Below the pieces are notes generated by a model, which saw nothing but the letters and a program-made list of their open reading frames with translations, was not told the origin of the DNA and ran no database searches. A DNA stretch of 64,000 bases. It comes from Rossellomorea marisflavi. Lineage in GTDB: Bacteria > Bacillota > Bacilli > Bacillales > Bacillaceae_B. The DNA is taken from NCBI RefSeq assembly GCF_022170785.1, contig NZ_CP081870.1, forward strand, positions 1,910,001-1,974,000. Reading direction: 5' to 3'. Positions 39,115 to 48,235 of the stretch are shown here, piece after piece (the first letter of the stretch is position 1; each line of letters opens with the position of its first letter). Position numbers and translations under genes: made by a program.

Positions 39115-39978
39115 GTGAATTTTGGCCGTGTATCAACAGCGATGGTCACACCGTTTGATCGTAAAGGGAATATCGATTTTAATAAAACGACACAGTTGAT
39201 CAACTACCTGATCGAACATGGGACTGATTCTCTCGTGATTGCCGGGACAACAGGAGAATCCCCGACGCTTACAAAGGAAGAGAAGCTTGCATTATTCCGT
39301 CATGCAGTCAAAATCGCAGATGGCCGGATCCCTGTCATTGCAGGTACCGGAAGCAATAATACGAAGGAATCCATCGATCTGTCCAAAAAAGCGGAAGCAA
39401 TCGGTGTCGATGCCATCATGCTTGTAGCACCATATTATAGTAAACCAAGTCAGGAAGGCATGTTCCTTCACTTTAAAGAAGTGGCTGACGCCGTCTCATT
39501 GCCGGTCATGCTCTATAATGTTCCTGGAAGGTCCGCCGTCACCATTTCACCGGACACCATCATCCGACTATCGGGGGTTCCGAATATCATGTCGGTAAAA
39601 GAGGCAAGCGGCGACCTTGGTGCCATGACGAAGATCATCGCGTCCACAGCTGACGACTTCCTCGTATATTGTGGAGATGATGGTTTGACCCTGCCTGCCC
39701 TATCGATCGGTGCCGATGGAATCGTTTCTGTTGCTTCCCACATCATCGGGAAAGAAATGCAGCAGATGGCAGAGGCCCATCTCTCTGGAGATACAAGTCG
39801 TGCAGCGAAACTGCATCAGGAGTTGCTACCTTTGATGGAAGGTCTATTTGCAACCCCGAGCCCAGGACCTGTCAAAACCGCCCTGCAGCTTAAGGGTCTT
39901 GATGTCGGTTCTGTCCGCCTTCCGCTGATTCCACTGACGGAAGATGAAAGGAAGAACCTCAGCAAACTTTTATCATGA
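39115..39978 (+). CDS. dapA: 4-hydroxy-tetrahydrodipicolinate synthase
   Basis: A 287-residue (beta/alpha)8 enzyme condensing pyruvate with aspartate semialdehyde, committing carbon to DAP/lysine and, in sporulation, to dipicolinate. The Schiff-base Lys162 is in MSVKEASGDLG, Tyr134 in MLYNVPGRS, and the substrate loop GTTGESPTL is at residues 44-52. The start is GTG 39115, two bases after the dapG stop, with AGGAG about 11 bases upstream. A long hairpin follows at 40020-40067. Confidence 0.96.
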   Translation: MNFGRVSTAMVTPFDRKGNIDFNKTTQLINYLIEHGTDSLVIAGTTGESPTLTKEEKLALFRHAVKIADGRIPVIAGTGSNNTKESIDLSKKAEAIGVDAIMLVAPYYSKPSQEGMFLHFKEVADAVSLPVMLYNVPGRSAVTISPDTIIRLSGVPNIMSVKEASGDLGAMTKIIASTADDFLVYCGDDGLTLPALSIGADGIVSVASHIIGKEMQQMAEAHLSGDTSRAAKLHQELLPLMEGLFATPSPGPVKTALQLKGLDVGSVRLPLIPLTEDERKNLSKLLS

Positions 39979-40019
39979 AAACTCAAGTGAGGCTGAGACA
40001 AACATGTTTTAGTCATAGT

Positions 40020-40067
40020 AAAACCCGAATCATTTTTGCCTACGATAAAGCAAATGATTCGGGTTTT
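40020..40067. terminator. Long stem-loop after dapA
   Basis: AAAACCCGAATCATTT (40020-40035) pairs with AAATGATTCGGGTTTT (40052-40067), with an inner TGC/GCA extension. A long stem flanked by A and T runs, able to terminate in either direction. Confidence 0.75.
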
Positions 40068-40104
40068 AAATTGGTTTAATGAACATTCAAATTTCATCGT
40101 TTCT

Positions 40105-40234
40105 AGCGGTTGATCGGAGTGCAAGACGAAGACTCCCGCGGGAAGAGTAGCTGATGTGAGACCCCGCAGGCGTGCCGAGGTGGCTCACGGGCTACCCGCG
40201 GAAAGCGAAGTCTTGCACGGAGATCATGAGCGGC
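40105..40234. repeat. Intergenic palindromic repeat element, single copy
   Basis: A GC-rich element in an AT-rich gap. Nested arms: GTGCAAGAC (40119-40127) with GTCTTGCAC (40210-40218); CCCGCGGG (40135-40142) with CCCGCGG (40195-40201); GTAGC (40147-40151) with GCTAC (40191-40195 region); GTGAG (40156-40160) with CTCAC (40184-40188). GATC occurs near both outer ends, and AGCGG at 40105-40109 and 40229-40233 flanks it as a direct repeat. No ORF. I recall very similar elements (core GACCCCGCAG, CCCGCGGAAAGCGA) being common between genes in Bacillaceae; not checked. Confidence 0.75.
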
Positions 40235-40436
40235 ATTAAGATCCTATACTGATCGTGTTCGGCATTAAAGGGGCCTTTTTTAGTTTTATCCCATTCTCAT
40301 TCATCTCATAGAGGTGTACTCTGTGATAAATTTCTAGGTCAAAGAAGGATTCCTCACAGCCATTCTCGAAATAGTACATATTCGAACGTGCACTTTTCTA
40401 CATAGACGTCAACCAGAAGGTAGAGGATAATTTTGG
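40235..40436. other. Remaining dapA-rnjB gap
   Basis: About 200 AT-rich bases between the repeat and the rnjB promoter. I see no ORF with a ribosome-binding site and no strong hairpin. Confidence 0.5.
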
Positions 40437-40466
40437 TTGTATTATGAAAAGGGTTTCCTTTATAAT
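40437..40466 (+). promoter_or_regulatory. Promoter for rnjB
   Basis: TTGTAT (40437-40442), 18 bases, perfect TATAAT (40461-40466), about 48 bases before the start codon. Confidence 0.6.
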
Positions 40467-40514
40467 GATTTTAACTGATATAAGATCGGGGAAAGCACAA
40501 CATAGGAGGACATA

Positions 40515-42191
40515 ATGGTGAGTAATAGCAAAGTGAAACATGAAGAAATCAAGATCATCCCCTTGGGCGGAGTAGGGGAAATCGGTAAAAATATGTATAT
40601 TGTAGAAGTCGATGAAGATATTTTCGTCATCGATGCAGGGCTGATGTTCCCTGAAAATGAAATGCTCGGGATCGATATCGTCATACCGGACATCCAATAC
40701 CTTGAACAAAACCGCGGGAGAGTAAAAGGAATTTTCCTTACCCATGGTCATGAAGACAGCATCGGGGCCATTTCTTACCTATTGGATAAAGTGAGGGCAC
40801 CGGTTTACGGTACAAGATTGACCAATGCACTCGTGAAGGCAAGGCTGAAAGATGAGCAGGTGCGCACGGATGTAAAGTTCTACACCATTCACTCGGACAG
40901 CAGGCTCCAGTTCAACGGTGTGGATGTGACGTTCTTCAAGACGACTCACAGTATACCGGACTCTGTGGGAGTTTGCATCCATACCTCACAAGGAGCCATC
41001 GTGCATACAGGTGAATTCAAATTCGATCAATCTGCTAAGCACTTTTATCGTCCCGACCTTGGAAAGATGGCGCAGATTGGTGAGAAGGGGGTCCTCTGTC
41101 TCCTATCGGACAGTACTGAAGCAGAAAGACCTGGTTTTACCACCTCGGAATCGGTCATTGAAACGCATCTGAATAGTGCATTCAGAAAAGCCAAGGGCAG
41201 AGTGATCGTTGCCTGCTTTGCATCAAATCTCATCAGGCTCCAACAGGTATTTGATGCAGCTGAACAGAACAAGCGGAAAGTCGTGGTTGTAGGCAAAAGC
41301 CTGAAGAGAGTTTACGATATCGCGCTGAAGCTCGGGTATCTCCATGTCCGCGAAGACTTGATCATAGGCATCGACCAGATCGGTGACTTCTCAAGTGACG
41401 AGGTGGTCATCCTTGCCACCGGTTCACACGGAGAACCATTCGAGGCCCTTCAGCGTATGGCCAAGCGTTCCCACAGACATGTGAACATCGAGAAGGGTGA
41501 TACCGTATTGATTACGGCAACGCCATCACCTGGCATGGAAGTGATCGCTGGAAGAACGATCGACATGGTGTACAGAGCGGGAGCAGAAGTATTGACCGCT
41601 GATAAGAAAGTACATGTGTCCGGTCATGGGTCACAGGAAGATCTGAAACTTATGCTCAATATCATGAAACCGAAATACTTTGTTCCGATCCAAGGGGAAT
41701 ATAAGATGCTTATTGCCCATAGTAAAATCGCTCATGATATCGGCCTTCCTTTCAAGCAAATCTTCATCCTCGACAAGGGAGATATCCTACAGTATAAAGA
41801 CGGGAAGATGAGGATGGGCGGCCGGGTCCAGGCCGGCAATGTACTGATCGATGGGATCGGAGTAGGAGATGTCGGCAATATCGTCCTCAGGGACAGAAGA
41901 CTCCTATCTGAAGATGGTGTATTCACTGTCGTCGTCACGATCAACCGGAAGTCCAAGAGCATTGTAGCAGGCCCGGAAATCATCTCTAGAGGGTTCGTAT
42001 ATGTGAGGGAATCGGAAGCTCTCATCGAGAAAGCGTCAGAAATCGTCGAAAGTGTGGTCCATAATTATCTGCAGAAAGGGTCATTCGAATGGACGACCAT
42101 CAAGCAGGATGTAAGGGACCAGCTCAACTACTTCTTATACAATAAAACCAGAAGAAGACCGATGATTCTCCCGATCATCATGGAAGTTTAA
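40515..42191 (+). CDS. rnjB: Ribonuclease J2
   Basis: A 558-residue metallo-beta-lactamase/beta-CASP nuclease. RNase J2 pairs with RNase J1 in 5'-3' and endonucleolytic RNA decay. The metal motif, HxHxDH in J1, reads HGHEDS at residues 77-82, losing the last His, and the later HTGDFKFD motif reads HTGEFKFD. These losses support J2 rather than J1, since J2 is the weakly active partner. Beta-CASP features such as ATGSHGEPFEALQRMA and VSGHGSQEDLKLMLN are intact. Position after dapA matches B. subtilis ymfA (rnjB). AGGAGG lies just before the ATG. Confidence 0.92.
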   Translation: MVSNSKVKHEEIKIIPLGGVGEIGKNMYIVEVDEDIFVIDAGLMFPENEMLGIDIVIPDIQYLEQNRGRVKGIFLTHGHEDSIGAISYLLDKVRAPVYGTRLTNALVKARLKDEQVRTDVKFYTIHSDSRLQFNGVDVTFFKTTHSIPDSVGVCIHTSQGAIVHTGEFKFDQSAKHFYRPDLGKMAQIGEKGVLCLLSDSTEAERPGFTTSESVIETHLNSAFRKAKGRVIVACFASNLIRLQQVFDAAEQNKRKVVVVGKSLKRVYDIALKLGYLHVREDLIIGIDQIGDFSSDEVVILATGSHGEPFEALQRMAKRSHRHVNIEKGDTVLITATPSPGMEVIAGRTIDMVYRAGAEVLTADKKVHVSGHGSQEDLKLMLNIMKPKYFVPIQGEYKMLIAHSKIAHDIGLPFKQIFILDKGDILQYKDGKMRMGGRVQAGNVLIDGIGVGDVGNIVLRDRRLLSEDGVFTVVVTINRKSKSIVAGPEIISRGFVYVRESEALIEKASEIVESVVHNYLQKGSFEWTTIKQDVRDQLNYFLYNKTRRRPMILPIIMEV

Positions 42192-42197
42192 TCCAAG

Positions 42198-42235
42198 AAG
42201 GCTATCTGTTGTCCATGCAGATAGCCTTTCCGTTT
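42198..42235 (+). terminator. Terminator after rnjB
   Basis: AAGGCTATCTG (42198-42208) pairs with CAGATAGCCTT (42218-42228), then TTCCGTTTT. Confidence 0.85.
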
Positions 42236-42306
42236 TACGCAGGGGTATAAATCCTCTCCTTTATTGAATAATAATGGTATGCACCAAGCGAAAAGGAGTT
42301 GGACTT

Positions 42307-43047
42307 ATGGATACAAGAATGGAACAGGAAGATCAGCCGGGCAAGGATGATAAAGATAAACCGTCAGGCTTGATGGAGAAGATCCAACAGCTGGGACAAA
42401 CCAATGTGCCACAGCTTTCACAGGACTCAAATATTCACTGTCTGACAATCGTGGGACAGATCGAGGGTCATATGCAGCTCCCACCACAAAATAAAACAAC
42501 GAAATATGAGCATATCCTTCCTCAGCTCGTGGCCATTGAACAGAATCCTAAAATCGAAGGGCTCGTCGTCATACTCAACACCGTCGGCGGAGATGTGGAA
42601 GCGGGTCTTGCCATATCAGAGATGATCGCATCGCTTTCTAAGCCGACAGTATCCCTTGTTCTTGGTGGAGGGCACAGCATAGGTGTCCCAATTGCCGTTT
42701 CGTGTGACTATTCATTCATCGCGAGCACTGCCACCATGACAATCCATCCTGTGCGATTGACCGGTCTTGTGATCGGAGTGCCGCAGACATTCGAGTATCT
42801 GGACAAGATGCAGGATCGCGTCGTGAGCTTTGTAACCAAGCACAGTAACATTTCTGAAACAGATTTCAAGGACCTTATGTTCGCAAAGGGGAACCTGACA
42901 CGGGATATCGGAACGAATGTCGTTGGTGATGATGCGGTCAAATACGGACTCATCAATGGGATCGGAGGGATCGGTCAAGCCATCAAGAAAATCAATGAGC
43001 TGATCGAACTGAACCACACGGATGAAGGGGAGGGACTGATCCAATGA
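42307..43047 (+). CDS. tepA: TepA (YmfB), ClpP-like peptidase
   Basis: A 246-residue ClpP/crotonase-fold serine peptidase. In B. subtilis TepA was linked to protein translocation and to degradation of small acid-soluble spore proteins. The nucleophile is in [10 protein letters not shown] and the His in ATMTIHPVR, following the [21 protein letters not shown] strand-helix unit. ATG 42307 is chosen because AAGGAG (42293-42298) lies 8 bases upstream; the frame opens earlier at 42274 but lacks a site. It overlaps ylzJ by four bases. Confidence 0.9.
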   Translation: MDTRMEQEDQPGKDDKDKPSGLMEKIQQLGQTNVPQLSQDSNIHCLTIVGQIEGHMQLPPQNKTTKYEHILPQLVAIEQNPKIEGLVVILNTVGGDVEAGLAISEMIASLSKPTVSLVLGGGHSIGVPIAVSCDYSFIASTATMTIHPVRLTGLVIGVPQTFEYLDKMQDRVVSFVTKHSNISETDFKDLMFAKGNLTRDIGTNVVGDDAVKYGLINGIGGIGQAIKKINELIELNHTDEGEGLIQ

Positions 43048-43250
43048 TCCTCTACACCATCATTCCCCAGGAAGCCGTATTCGCGACGGACCCAGAAGTA
43101 TATGCCTCCCAGATGATGATCGACTACGAAGGAGTGCCGCTGATGGTCCAGAAGGAAGAGGAGAATTACCGGGTATTGAGGGTGATGAGCAGTGATCCTT
43201 CCCATTTCCTCGACAATCGCTTTTCTCCTGGTATGATCCTTGGTAATTAA
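43044..43250 (+). CDS. ylzJ: YlzJ-like small protein
   Basis: A 68-residue protein beginning [18 protein letters not shown], typical of the YlzJ family, and containing [27 protein letters not shown]. The family has no known function but is conserved between tepA and spoIIIE in spore formers. Its start overlaps the tepA stop (ATGA), so translation is likely coupled. No membrane segment or metal motif is seen. Confidence 0.85.
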   Translation: MILYTIIPQEAVFATDPEVYASQMMIDYEGVPLMVQKEEENYRVLRVMSSDPSHFLDNRFSPGMILGN

Positions 43251-43283
43251 GGCATAAAGAGGATTCTTTCACCATGTAGGGTA

Positions 43284-43292
43284 TGGTATACT
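43284..43292 (+). promoter_or_regulatory. Possible extended -10 promoter for spoIIIE
   Basis: TGG followed by TATACT (43287-43292), an extended -10 without a good -35. It leaves a 130-base leader in which GGGACTGAC and GTCAGCCC (about 43326-43371) can pair. Confidence 0.4.
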
Positions 43293-43428
43293 AAAAAAGA
43301 GACATAAGATGAACATGACGGATGGGGACTGACACCTGTGGCGAAGAAGGATGCCGATAAGGGTCAGCCCTTTCTTCATCTTCACGTACATAATCCGTAA
43401 GACTTCTTAAGAATTTAGGTGAATTGAA

Positions 43429-45774
43429 TTGGCGAAAAAAAAGAAAAGGAAAAAAAAGGGACCGAACACCAACGCACTGAAGCAGACTATAAAATATGAA
43501 ATTACCGGCTTGATGCTGTTGACGCTCAGTTTGATCTCAGTCATCAAGTTGGGGGCGGTGGGTAGGGCCGTCGTCCATTTCTTCAGGTTCTTCATGGGAG
43601 AATGGTATATGGCAGCTCTGCTTCTAATGATCTACATCGCGGGATACCTGATGGTGAAACGGGAAGTACCACTTCTCTTCAGCAGGAGATTGGTAGGGAT
43701 ATATATCATCGTGGCGAGCTTCCTGCTCCTCAGCCACGTGAAGCTTTTCGATCTGCTGAGCAATGATGGTGCCTTTGAGCACCCGAGTGTCATCATGAAC
43801 ACATGGGATCTCTATTGGATGGATATCAGGGGAGAATCCAGTACCTCCGACATCGGAGGTGGGATGATCGGCAGCGTCCTGTTCGCCGTGTCCTATTTCC
43901 TCTTTGATTCACAGGGGGCACGGATCATGAGTGCGACCTTCATCATCATCGGGATCATCCTGGTGACCGGTCGATCCCTTGGGGATGTACTCGGTCGGAT
44001 CGGAAAAAGATTCGGGGCATTCATCACCTCCCAGTGGGAAGCATTCAAGGTGGATATGGCAGAATGGAAAGAAGAAAAAGCAAAAAAGAAGCTGGAAAAG
44101 CCAGCTCTTGAAAAGAAAGTGCAGGAAAAGGAAACGAAGGTGCCTTCCGTCGATCCGATACCAGATGTTGAGCCTCAGGTCGATACCCGGGAACCGATCA
44201 TATCGAATTTTGCCGAGAAGGCCTATGCCCATGAACGGACCGATAAAGAAGAGCCGGCAGCAGGGGAGTCGAAAGATGATTCAACTGATAAGGGCGTTCA
44301 AGACGATGCTCCTCCGATCACCTTCACCGAAGTCGAGAATAAAGATTATAAGCTTCCGTCGATTTCGCTGTTGAAAAGTCCGAAGAAGACAGATCAGAGC
44401 AATGAATATCAGCTGATCCATGCCAATGCAGCGAAGCTCGAACGCACCTTCCAAAGCTTTGGCGTCAAAGCGAAGGTGACTCAGGTCCATCTAGGGCCAG
44501 CCGTAACCAAATATGAAGTGCACCCGGATGTCGGGGTGAAGGTGAGCCGTATTGTCAATCTCAGCGATGATCTCGCATTGGCGCTCGCTGCTAAAGACAT
44601 CAGGATCGAAGCACCGATACCGGGGAAATCGGCCATTGGAATCGAAGTGCCGAATTCGGAAGTGGCCATGGTATCCCTCAGGGAAGTGCTCGAATCAAAG
44701 GAAAAAAACAAGCCTGAGTCAAAACTCCAGATCGGACTGGGCAGGGATATTACAGGGGAAGCCGTACTTGCCGAACTGAATAAGATGCCCCATCTCCTTG
44801 TAGCGGGAGCCACGGGTAGCGGGAAGAGTGTTTGCATCAACGGCATCATCACGAGTATCCTCATGAGGGCCAAGCCCCATGAAGTCAAACTCATGATGAT
44901 CGACCCCAAAATGGTGGAGCTCAATGTGTACAACGGAGTTCCCCACTTGCTGGCACCCGTCGTGACGGAGCCGAAGCGTGCCTCTCAGGCGTTAAAAAAA
45001 GTCGTGAATGAAATGGAGCGAAGATATGAGCTTTTCTCCCATACAGGCACACGTAATATTGAAGGATACAATGATTATGTCAAAAGACAAAACCTTGAGA
45101 ACGAAGACAAACAGCCCCTTCTTCCTTATATCGTCGTCATCGTCGATGAGCTCGCTGACTTGATGATGGTCGCATCGAATGATGTAGAAGATGCCATCAC
45201 CCGCCTTGCGCAGATGGCCCGTGCGGCAGGGATTCATTTGATCATCGCCACACAGCGACCGTCGGTGGATGTCATTACCGGTGTCATCAAGGCAAACATC
45301 CCTTCAAGGATTGCCTTTGCTGTCTCTTCCATGACCGATTCACGAACCATCCTAGATTCTGGAGGCGCAGAAAAACTCCTTGGAAGGGGGGATATGCTCT
45401 TCATGCCTGTCGGTGCTTCCAAGCCGACAAGGGTACAGGGGGCCTTCTTATCCGATGAAGAAGTAGAAGAAGTCGTCGACTTCGTCATATCGCAGCAAAA
45501 AGCACAGTATCAGGAAGAAATGATCCCGGATGAAGTCCAGGAAGAGTCCGGCAGCGGGGAAGCGGAAGATGAGCTGTATGATGATGCAGTCCAATTGATT
45601 GCTGAAATGCAGACTGCGTCTGTTTCCATGCTGCAGCGCCGGTTCAGGATCGGCTATACGAGAGCCGCCAGGATCATCGATGAAATGGAGGTACGGGGAG
45701 TAGTCGGACCTTATGAAGGAAGCAAGCCACGGACCGTACTTGTCGGCAAGCCCTCCGAAGAACAATCCTCCTAA
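43429..45774 (+). CDS. spoIIIE: SpoIIIE, FtsK-type DNA translocase
   Basis: A 781-residue hexameric DNA pump that moves the chromosome into the forespore and clears DNA from septa. A Lys-rich N-terminus precedes four or five membrane helices (about residues 20-180), then a charged linker (about 200-300), then the motor. Walker A GATGSGKS is near 460, Walker [12 protein letters not shown] near 567. The C-terminal gamma winged helix (about 695-760, [23 protein letters not shown]) reads the chromosomal orientation sequences. The start is TTG 43429 with AGGTGA 6 bases upstream. Synteny with tepA-ylzJ favours SpoIIIE over its paralogue SftA. Confidence 0.93.
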   Translation: MAKKKKRKKKGPNTNALKQTIKYEITGLMLLTLSLISVIKLGAVGRAVVHFFRFFMGEWYMAALLLMIYIAGYLMVKREVPLLFSRRLVGIYIIVASFLLLSHVKLFDLLSNDGAFEHPSVIMNTWDLYWMDIRGESSTSDIGGGMIGSVLFAVSYFLFDSQGARIMSATFIIIGIILVTGRSLGDVLGRIGKRFGAFITSQWEAFKVDMAEWKEEKAKKKLEKPALEKKVQEKETKVPSVDPIPDVEPQVDTREPIISNFAEKAYAHERTDKEEPAAGESKDDSTDKGVQDDAPPITFTEVENKDYKLPSISLLKSPKKTDQSNEYQLIHANAAKLERTFQSFGVKAKVTQVHLGPAVTKYEVHPDVGVKVSRIVNLSDDLALALAAKDIRIEAPIPGKSAIGIEVPNSEVAMVSLREVLESKEKNKPESKLQIGLGRDITGEAVLAELNKMPHLLVAGATGSGKSVCINGIITSILMRAKPHEVKLMMIDPKMVELNVYNGVPHLLAPVVTEPKRASQALKKVVNEMERRYELFSHTGTRNIEGYNDYVKRQNLENEDKQPLLPYIVVIVDELADLMMVASNDVEDAITRLAQMARAAGIHLIIATQRPSVDVITGVIKANIPSRIAFAVSSMTDSRTILDSGGAEKLLGRGDMLFMPVGASKPTRVQGAFLSDEEVEEVVDFVISQQKAQYQEEMIPDEVQEESGSGEAEDELYDDAVQLIAEMQTASVSMLQRRFRIGYTRAARIIDEMEVRGVVGPYEGSKPRTVLVGKPSEEQSS

Positions 45775-45810
45775 GAGCCCATACCTCTTGAGACATGAGC
45801 TGAAAGACCC

Positions 45811-45840
45811 CGCTTGAGCATCTGCTCAAGCGGTTTTTTT
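45811..45840 (+). terminator. Terminator after spoIIIE
   Basis: CCGCTTGAGCA (45811-45821), loop TC, TGCTCAAGCGG (45824-45834), then T run. An 11-bp perfect stem. Confidence 0.93.
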
Positions 45841-45842
45841 AT

Positions 45843-46071
45843 TAAAATCAAAAAGTTATCCACCAATGAGTTATACTATTGGTAACGCTTCCTAAAAACA
45901 TGCATTATTTCATTAGTGTGAACATTGCTACATATAGGCGTTGGAAATGTAAAAAACAGGACGTTTAATGATAAAAACATGAAAAAATCAAGGGGTTTTT
46001 CCATAAAGAAGGGCATTTGGAAGATAAATTTTTTAATAAATCATTTTTTTCGACAAAATCACACAATGCTA
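45843..46071. other. AT-rich gap between spoIIIE and ymfC
   Basis: About 230 bases, very AT-rich. The only sizeable frame starts at 45925 and runs over the ymfC promoter without a ribosome-binding site; I do not accept it. No further structure seen. Confidence 0.5.
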
Positions 46072-46100
46072 TTTATTTATGTTTTGAAAAGTGTTATAGT
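46072..46100 (+). promoter_or_regulatory. Promoter for ymfC
   Basis: TTTATT (46072-46077), 17 bases, TATAGT (46095-46100). Moderate -35. Confidence 0.45.
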
Positions 46101-46125
46101 ATTTTCGATTAGTAGGAAAGATATA

Positions 46126-46141
46126 CATCAGAGGTCTGATG
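46126..46141 (+). promoter_or_regulatory. Candidate YmfC operator 1
   Basis: CATCAGA-GG-TCTGATG, a 7-bp inverted repeat about 20 bases downstream of the predicted ymfC start point and 27 bases before its start codon. The core AGAGGTCTGA resembles a palindrome in front of the ABC genes. Confidence 0.45.
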
Positions 46142-46168
46142 ACTTGAGAAAATTTGGTGGTGGTTCCG

Positions 46169-46894
46169 TTGACAATTAAGACAGACAATCGGCATTTGTA
46201 TTTGCAGGTCATTGATCGCTTGAAGAAAGACATCGAAGCGGGGATGTACAGAGAGAAAGAAAAACTTCCTTCCGAATTCGACCTTTCCAAACAGCTCGGC
46301 GTTAGTCGCGCTACGCTGAGGGAGGCACTCAGGATCCTTGAGGAAGAGAGTGTCATCGTCAGGCGGCATGGAGTCGGTACATTTGTCAATGCCAAACCCC
46401 TCTTCACTTCGGGCATCGAACAGCTCAGCAGCGTGACCAATATGATCAGGCAGGCTGGGATGGATCCGGGGACTATTTTTTTGAGCTCGACGACCCAGGA
46501 AGCAACCGAGGAAGATATGAAACGCTTCTCATTGGAAGAACCGGAGGATGTCATCCTCATCGAGAGGGTGCGTACGGCGAATGGGGAACCTGTCGTCTAC
46601 TGCATGGATAAGATACCGGCTAGAATCATGCCGCGGAACTTCACCCATGAAGACAATTCCATCTTCTCCGTTCTGGAGAAAAGGGAGAATAAGAGAATCA
46701 CATATGCGGGGGCACATATCGAGCCTCTCGGGTATCATGATAAAATCTCCCCGATCCTGAACTGCGAGCCTGAAACGGCACTTCTTGTGCTGAAACAGAT
46801 GCACTTCAGTGAGAATGATGAACCAATCCTCTATTCGGTGAACTACTTCCGCTCGGATAAGTTCAGCTTTCACGTGCTTAGGAAGCGTGTATGA
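46169..46894 (+). CDS. ymfC: YmfC, GntR-family transcriptional regulator (HutC-like)
   Basis: A 241-residue regulator. The N-terminal winged helix (about residues 8-72) has the GntR pattern [47 protein letters not shown]. The C-terminal UTRA-type effector domain (about 90-240) has [20 protein letters not shown] and ends in [19 protein letters not shown], a UTRA hallmark. TTG 46169 is preferred over GTG 46154, because GGTGGTGG lies just upstream of it and homologues begin [15 protein letters not shown]. The nucleoside-type ABC importer follows directly, so it may sense a nucleoside; this is inference. Confidence 0.88.
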   Translation: MTIKTDNRHLYLQVIDRLKKDIEAGMYREKEKLPSEFDLSKQLGVSRATLREALRILEEESVIVRRHGVGTFVNAKPLFTSGIEQLSSVTNMIRQAGMDPGTIFLSSTTQEATEEDMKRFSLEEPEDVILIERVRTANGEPVVYCMDKIPARIMPRNFTHEDNSIFSVLEKRENKRITYAGAHIEPLGYHDKISPILNCEPETALLVLKQMHFSENDEPILYSVNYFRSDKFSFHVLRKRV

Positions 46895-46937
46895 TCCGCC
46901 TTTCTACTAATTTATAACAATACTAGGGGGTACTCAG

Positions 46938-48029
46938 GTGAAAAAGCGTAAATTTGGTATGGCGATGTCATTCGTGTTGGCTGCAGGAACAATTCTAGGT
47001 GCATGTGGAACAAGCGATGACAAAGATAATGCAAGTGACGGGAAAGGCAAGGATGATAACTTCACAGTGGCAATGGTAACAGATGTCGGCGGTGTTGATG
47101 ATAAATCATTCAACCAATCAGCTTGGGAAGGCCTTCAAGCTTATGGTAAAGAAAATGACTTGGAAAAAGGGAAAAAAGGATTCGATTACCTTCAATCCCA
47201 ATCCGATGCTGATTATGCTACCAACCTGAACAACTTGGCTCGCCAAGACTTTGACTTGATATATGGAATTGGATTCATGATGAAAGGTGCGATCGAAGAT
47301 ATCGCCAGCCAACAGAAGGATTCTCACTTCGCCCTTGTGGATGAAGTTGTAGATCAACCGAATGTTGCCAGCATCATGTTCAAAGAGCAGGAAGCTTCTT
47401 TCCTAGCGGGAGTAGCGGCCGGTCTTGCAACCAAAACCAATAAAATCGGATTCATCGGCGGAGTGGAAAGCCCGGTTATCGAGCGCTTCCATTCAGGATT
47501 CATCGCCGGTGTCAAAGCAAGCAACCCTGATGCAGAAATCGTTGCAGACTATGCAGGTGCTTTCGATAAAGCAGAGCTTGGTCAAACGATTGCTTCAAAA
47601 ATGTACTCTTCTAAAGTAGATGTCATCTTCCACGCAGCTGGTGGAACAGGTAACGGATTATTCAAAGAAGCACGTGATCTGAAAGCAAAAGATCCTTCCC
47701 GTGAGCTTTGGGCGATCGGTGTCGACTCTGACCAGGTAGACGAAGGAAAAGTGGGAGACCACAACATCGTCCTGACTTCTGCCCTTAAGCGAGTGGACAA
47801 CGCAGTGAAAGATGTCGCGACTCAAGCGAAGGACGGGGATTTCCCTGGTGGGAAAGAAATCTTGTTCGGTCTTAAAGAAGACGGTGTAGGTCTTGCGGAA
47901 GTGAATGAAGAACTTTCCAACAAAGACGAAGTCGTGAAAGCCGTTGATGAGTGGAAAGAAAAAATCAAGAGCGGTGACGTGGAAGTTCCTTCTTCCATCA
48001 AAGACGCCGAAAGCTTCAAAGCTAACTGA
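46938..48029 (+). CDS. BMP-family nucleoside-binding lipoprotein
   Basis: A 363-residue substrate-binding protein of the BMP/Med/PnrA family. The lipobox LGAC places the modified Cys at about residue 23, after a typical signal (KKRKFGMAMSFVLAAGTI). The mature protein has VGGVDDKSFNQSAWEGLQ, GIGFMMKGAI, GFIGGVESPVIERFHSGF and HAAGGTGNGLF, marks of purine nucleoside binders (NupN and PnrA). The start is GTG 46938 after AGGGGG. It is followed by a terminator and then the ATPase and two permeases, the standard stoichiometry-setting arrangement. Substrate identity is inferred from the family. Confidence 0.88.
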   Translation: MKKRKFGMAMSFVLAAGTILGACGTSDDKDNASDGKGKDDNFTVAMVTDVGGVDDKSFNQSAWEGLQAYGKENDLEKGKKGFDYLQSQSDADYATNLNNLARQDFDLIYGIGFMMKGAIEDIASQQKDSHFALVDEVVDQPNVASIMFKEQEASFLAGVAAGLATKTNKIGFIGGVESPVIERFHSGFIAGVKASNPDAEIVADYAGAFDKAELGQTIASKMYSSKVDVIFHAAGGTGNGLFKEARDLKAKDPSRELWAIGVDSDQVDEGKVGDHNIVLTSALKRVDNAVKDVATQAKDGDFPGGKEILFGLKEDGVGLAEVNEELSNKDEVVKAVDEWKEKIKSGDVEVPSSIKDAESFKAN

Positions 48030-48041
48030 TTATAGTTCATT

Positions 48042-48084
48042 GGGGATAAGCGGGCCAAGGATAGCCGGTCTCTTATCCCTTTTT
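48042..48084 (+). terminator. Terminator between binding protein and ABC genes
   Basis: GGGATAAG (48042-48049) pairs with CTTATCCC (48071-48078) with an inner CGG/CCG, then six T. It would lower ABC gene expression relative to the lipoprotein. Confidence 0.8.
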
Positions 48085-48176
48085 TGCAGCAAAATATAAG
48101 AAAATTGAAAATCTAATTGAAGGGTAGAAGCCCATTCTATCTTTCACTTAGTTTTTTACAAGGGAAATCGATCTTA

Positions 48177-48187
48177 AGGTCTGACCT
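48177..48187 (+). promoter_or_regulatory. Candidate YmfC operator 2
   Basis: AGGTC-T-GACCT, a 5-bp perfect palindrome, 49 bases before the ATPase start. On the reverse strand it reads AGAGGTCAGACC, close to AGAGGTCTGA at 46130-46139. A -10-like TAGATA lies at 48196-48201. Confidence 0.4.
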
Positions 48188-48235
48188 CTAACTACTAGAT
48201 AAATTGTCCCTAGCCTATCGCAAGGAGTGAATAAA

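Noticed and set aside
45925-46179. 84-codon frame before ymfC
   Set aside because: AT-rich composition gives Lys/Phe/Asn-rich text, no ribosome-binding site, and it crosses the ymfC promoter, operator and start.
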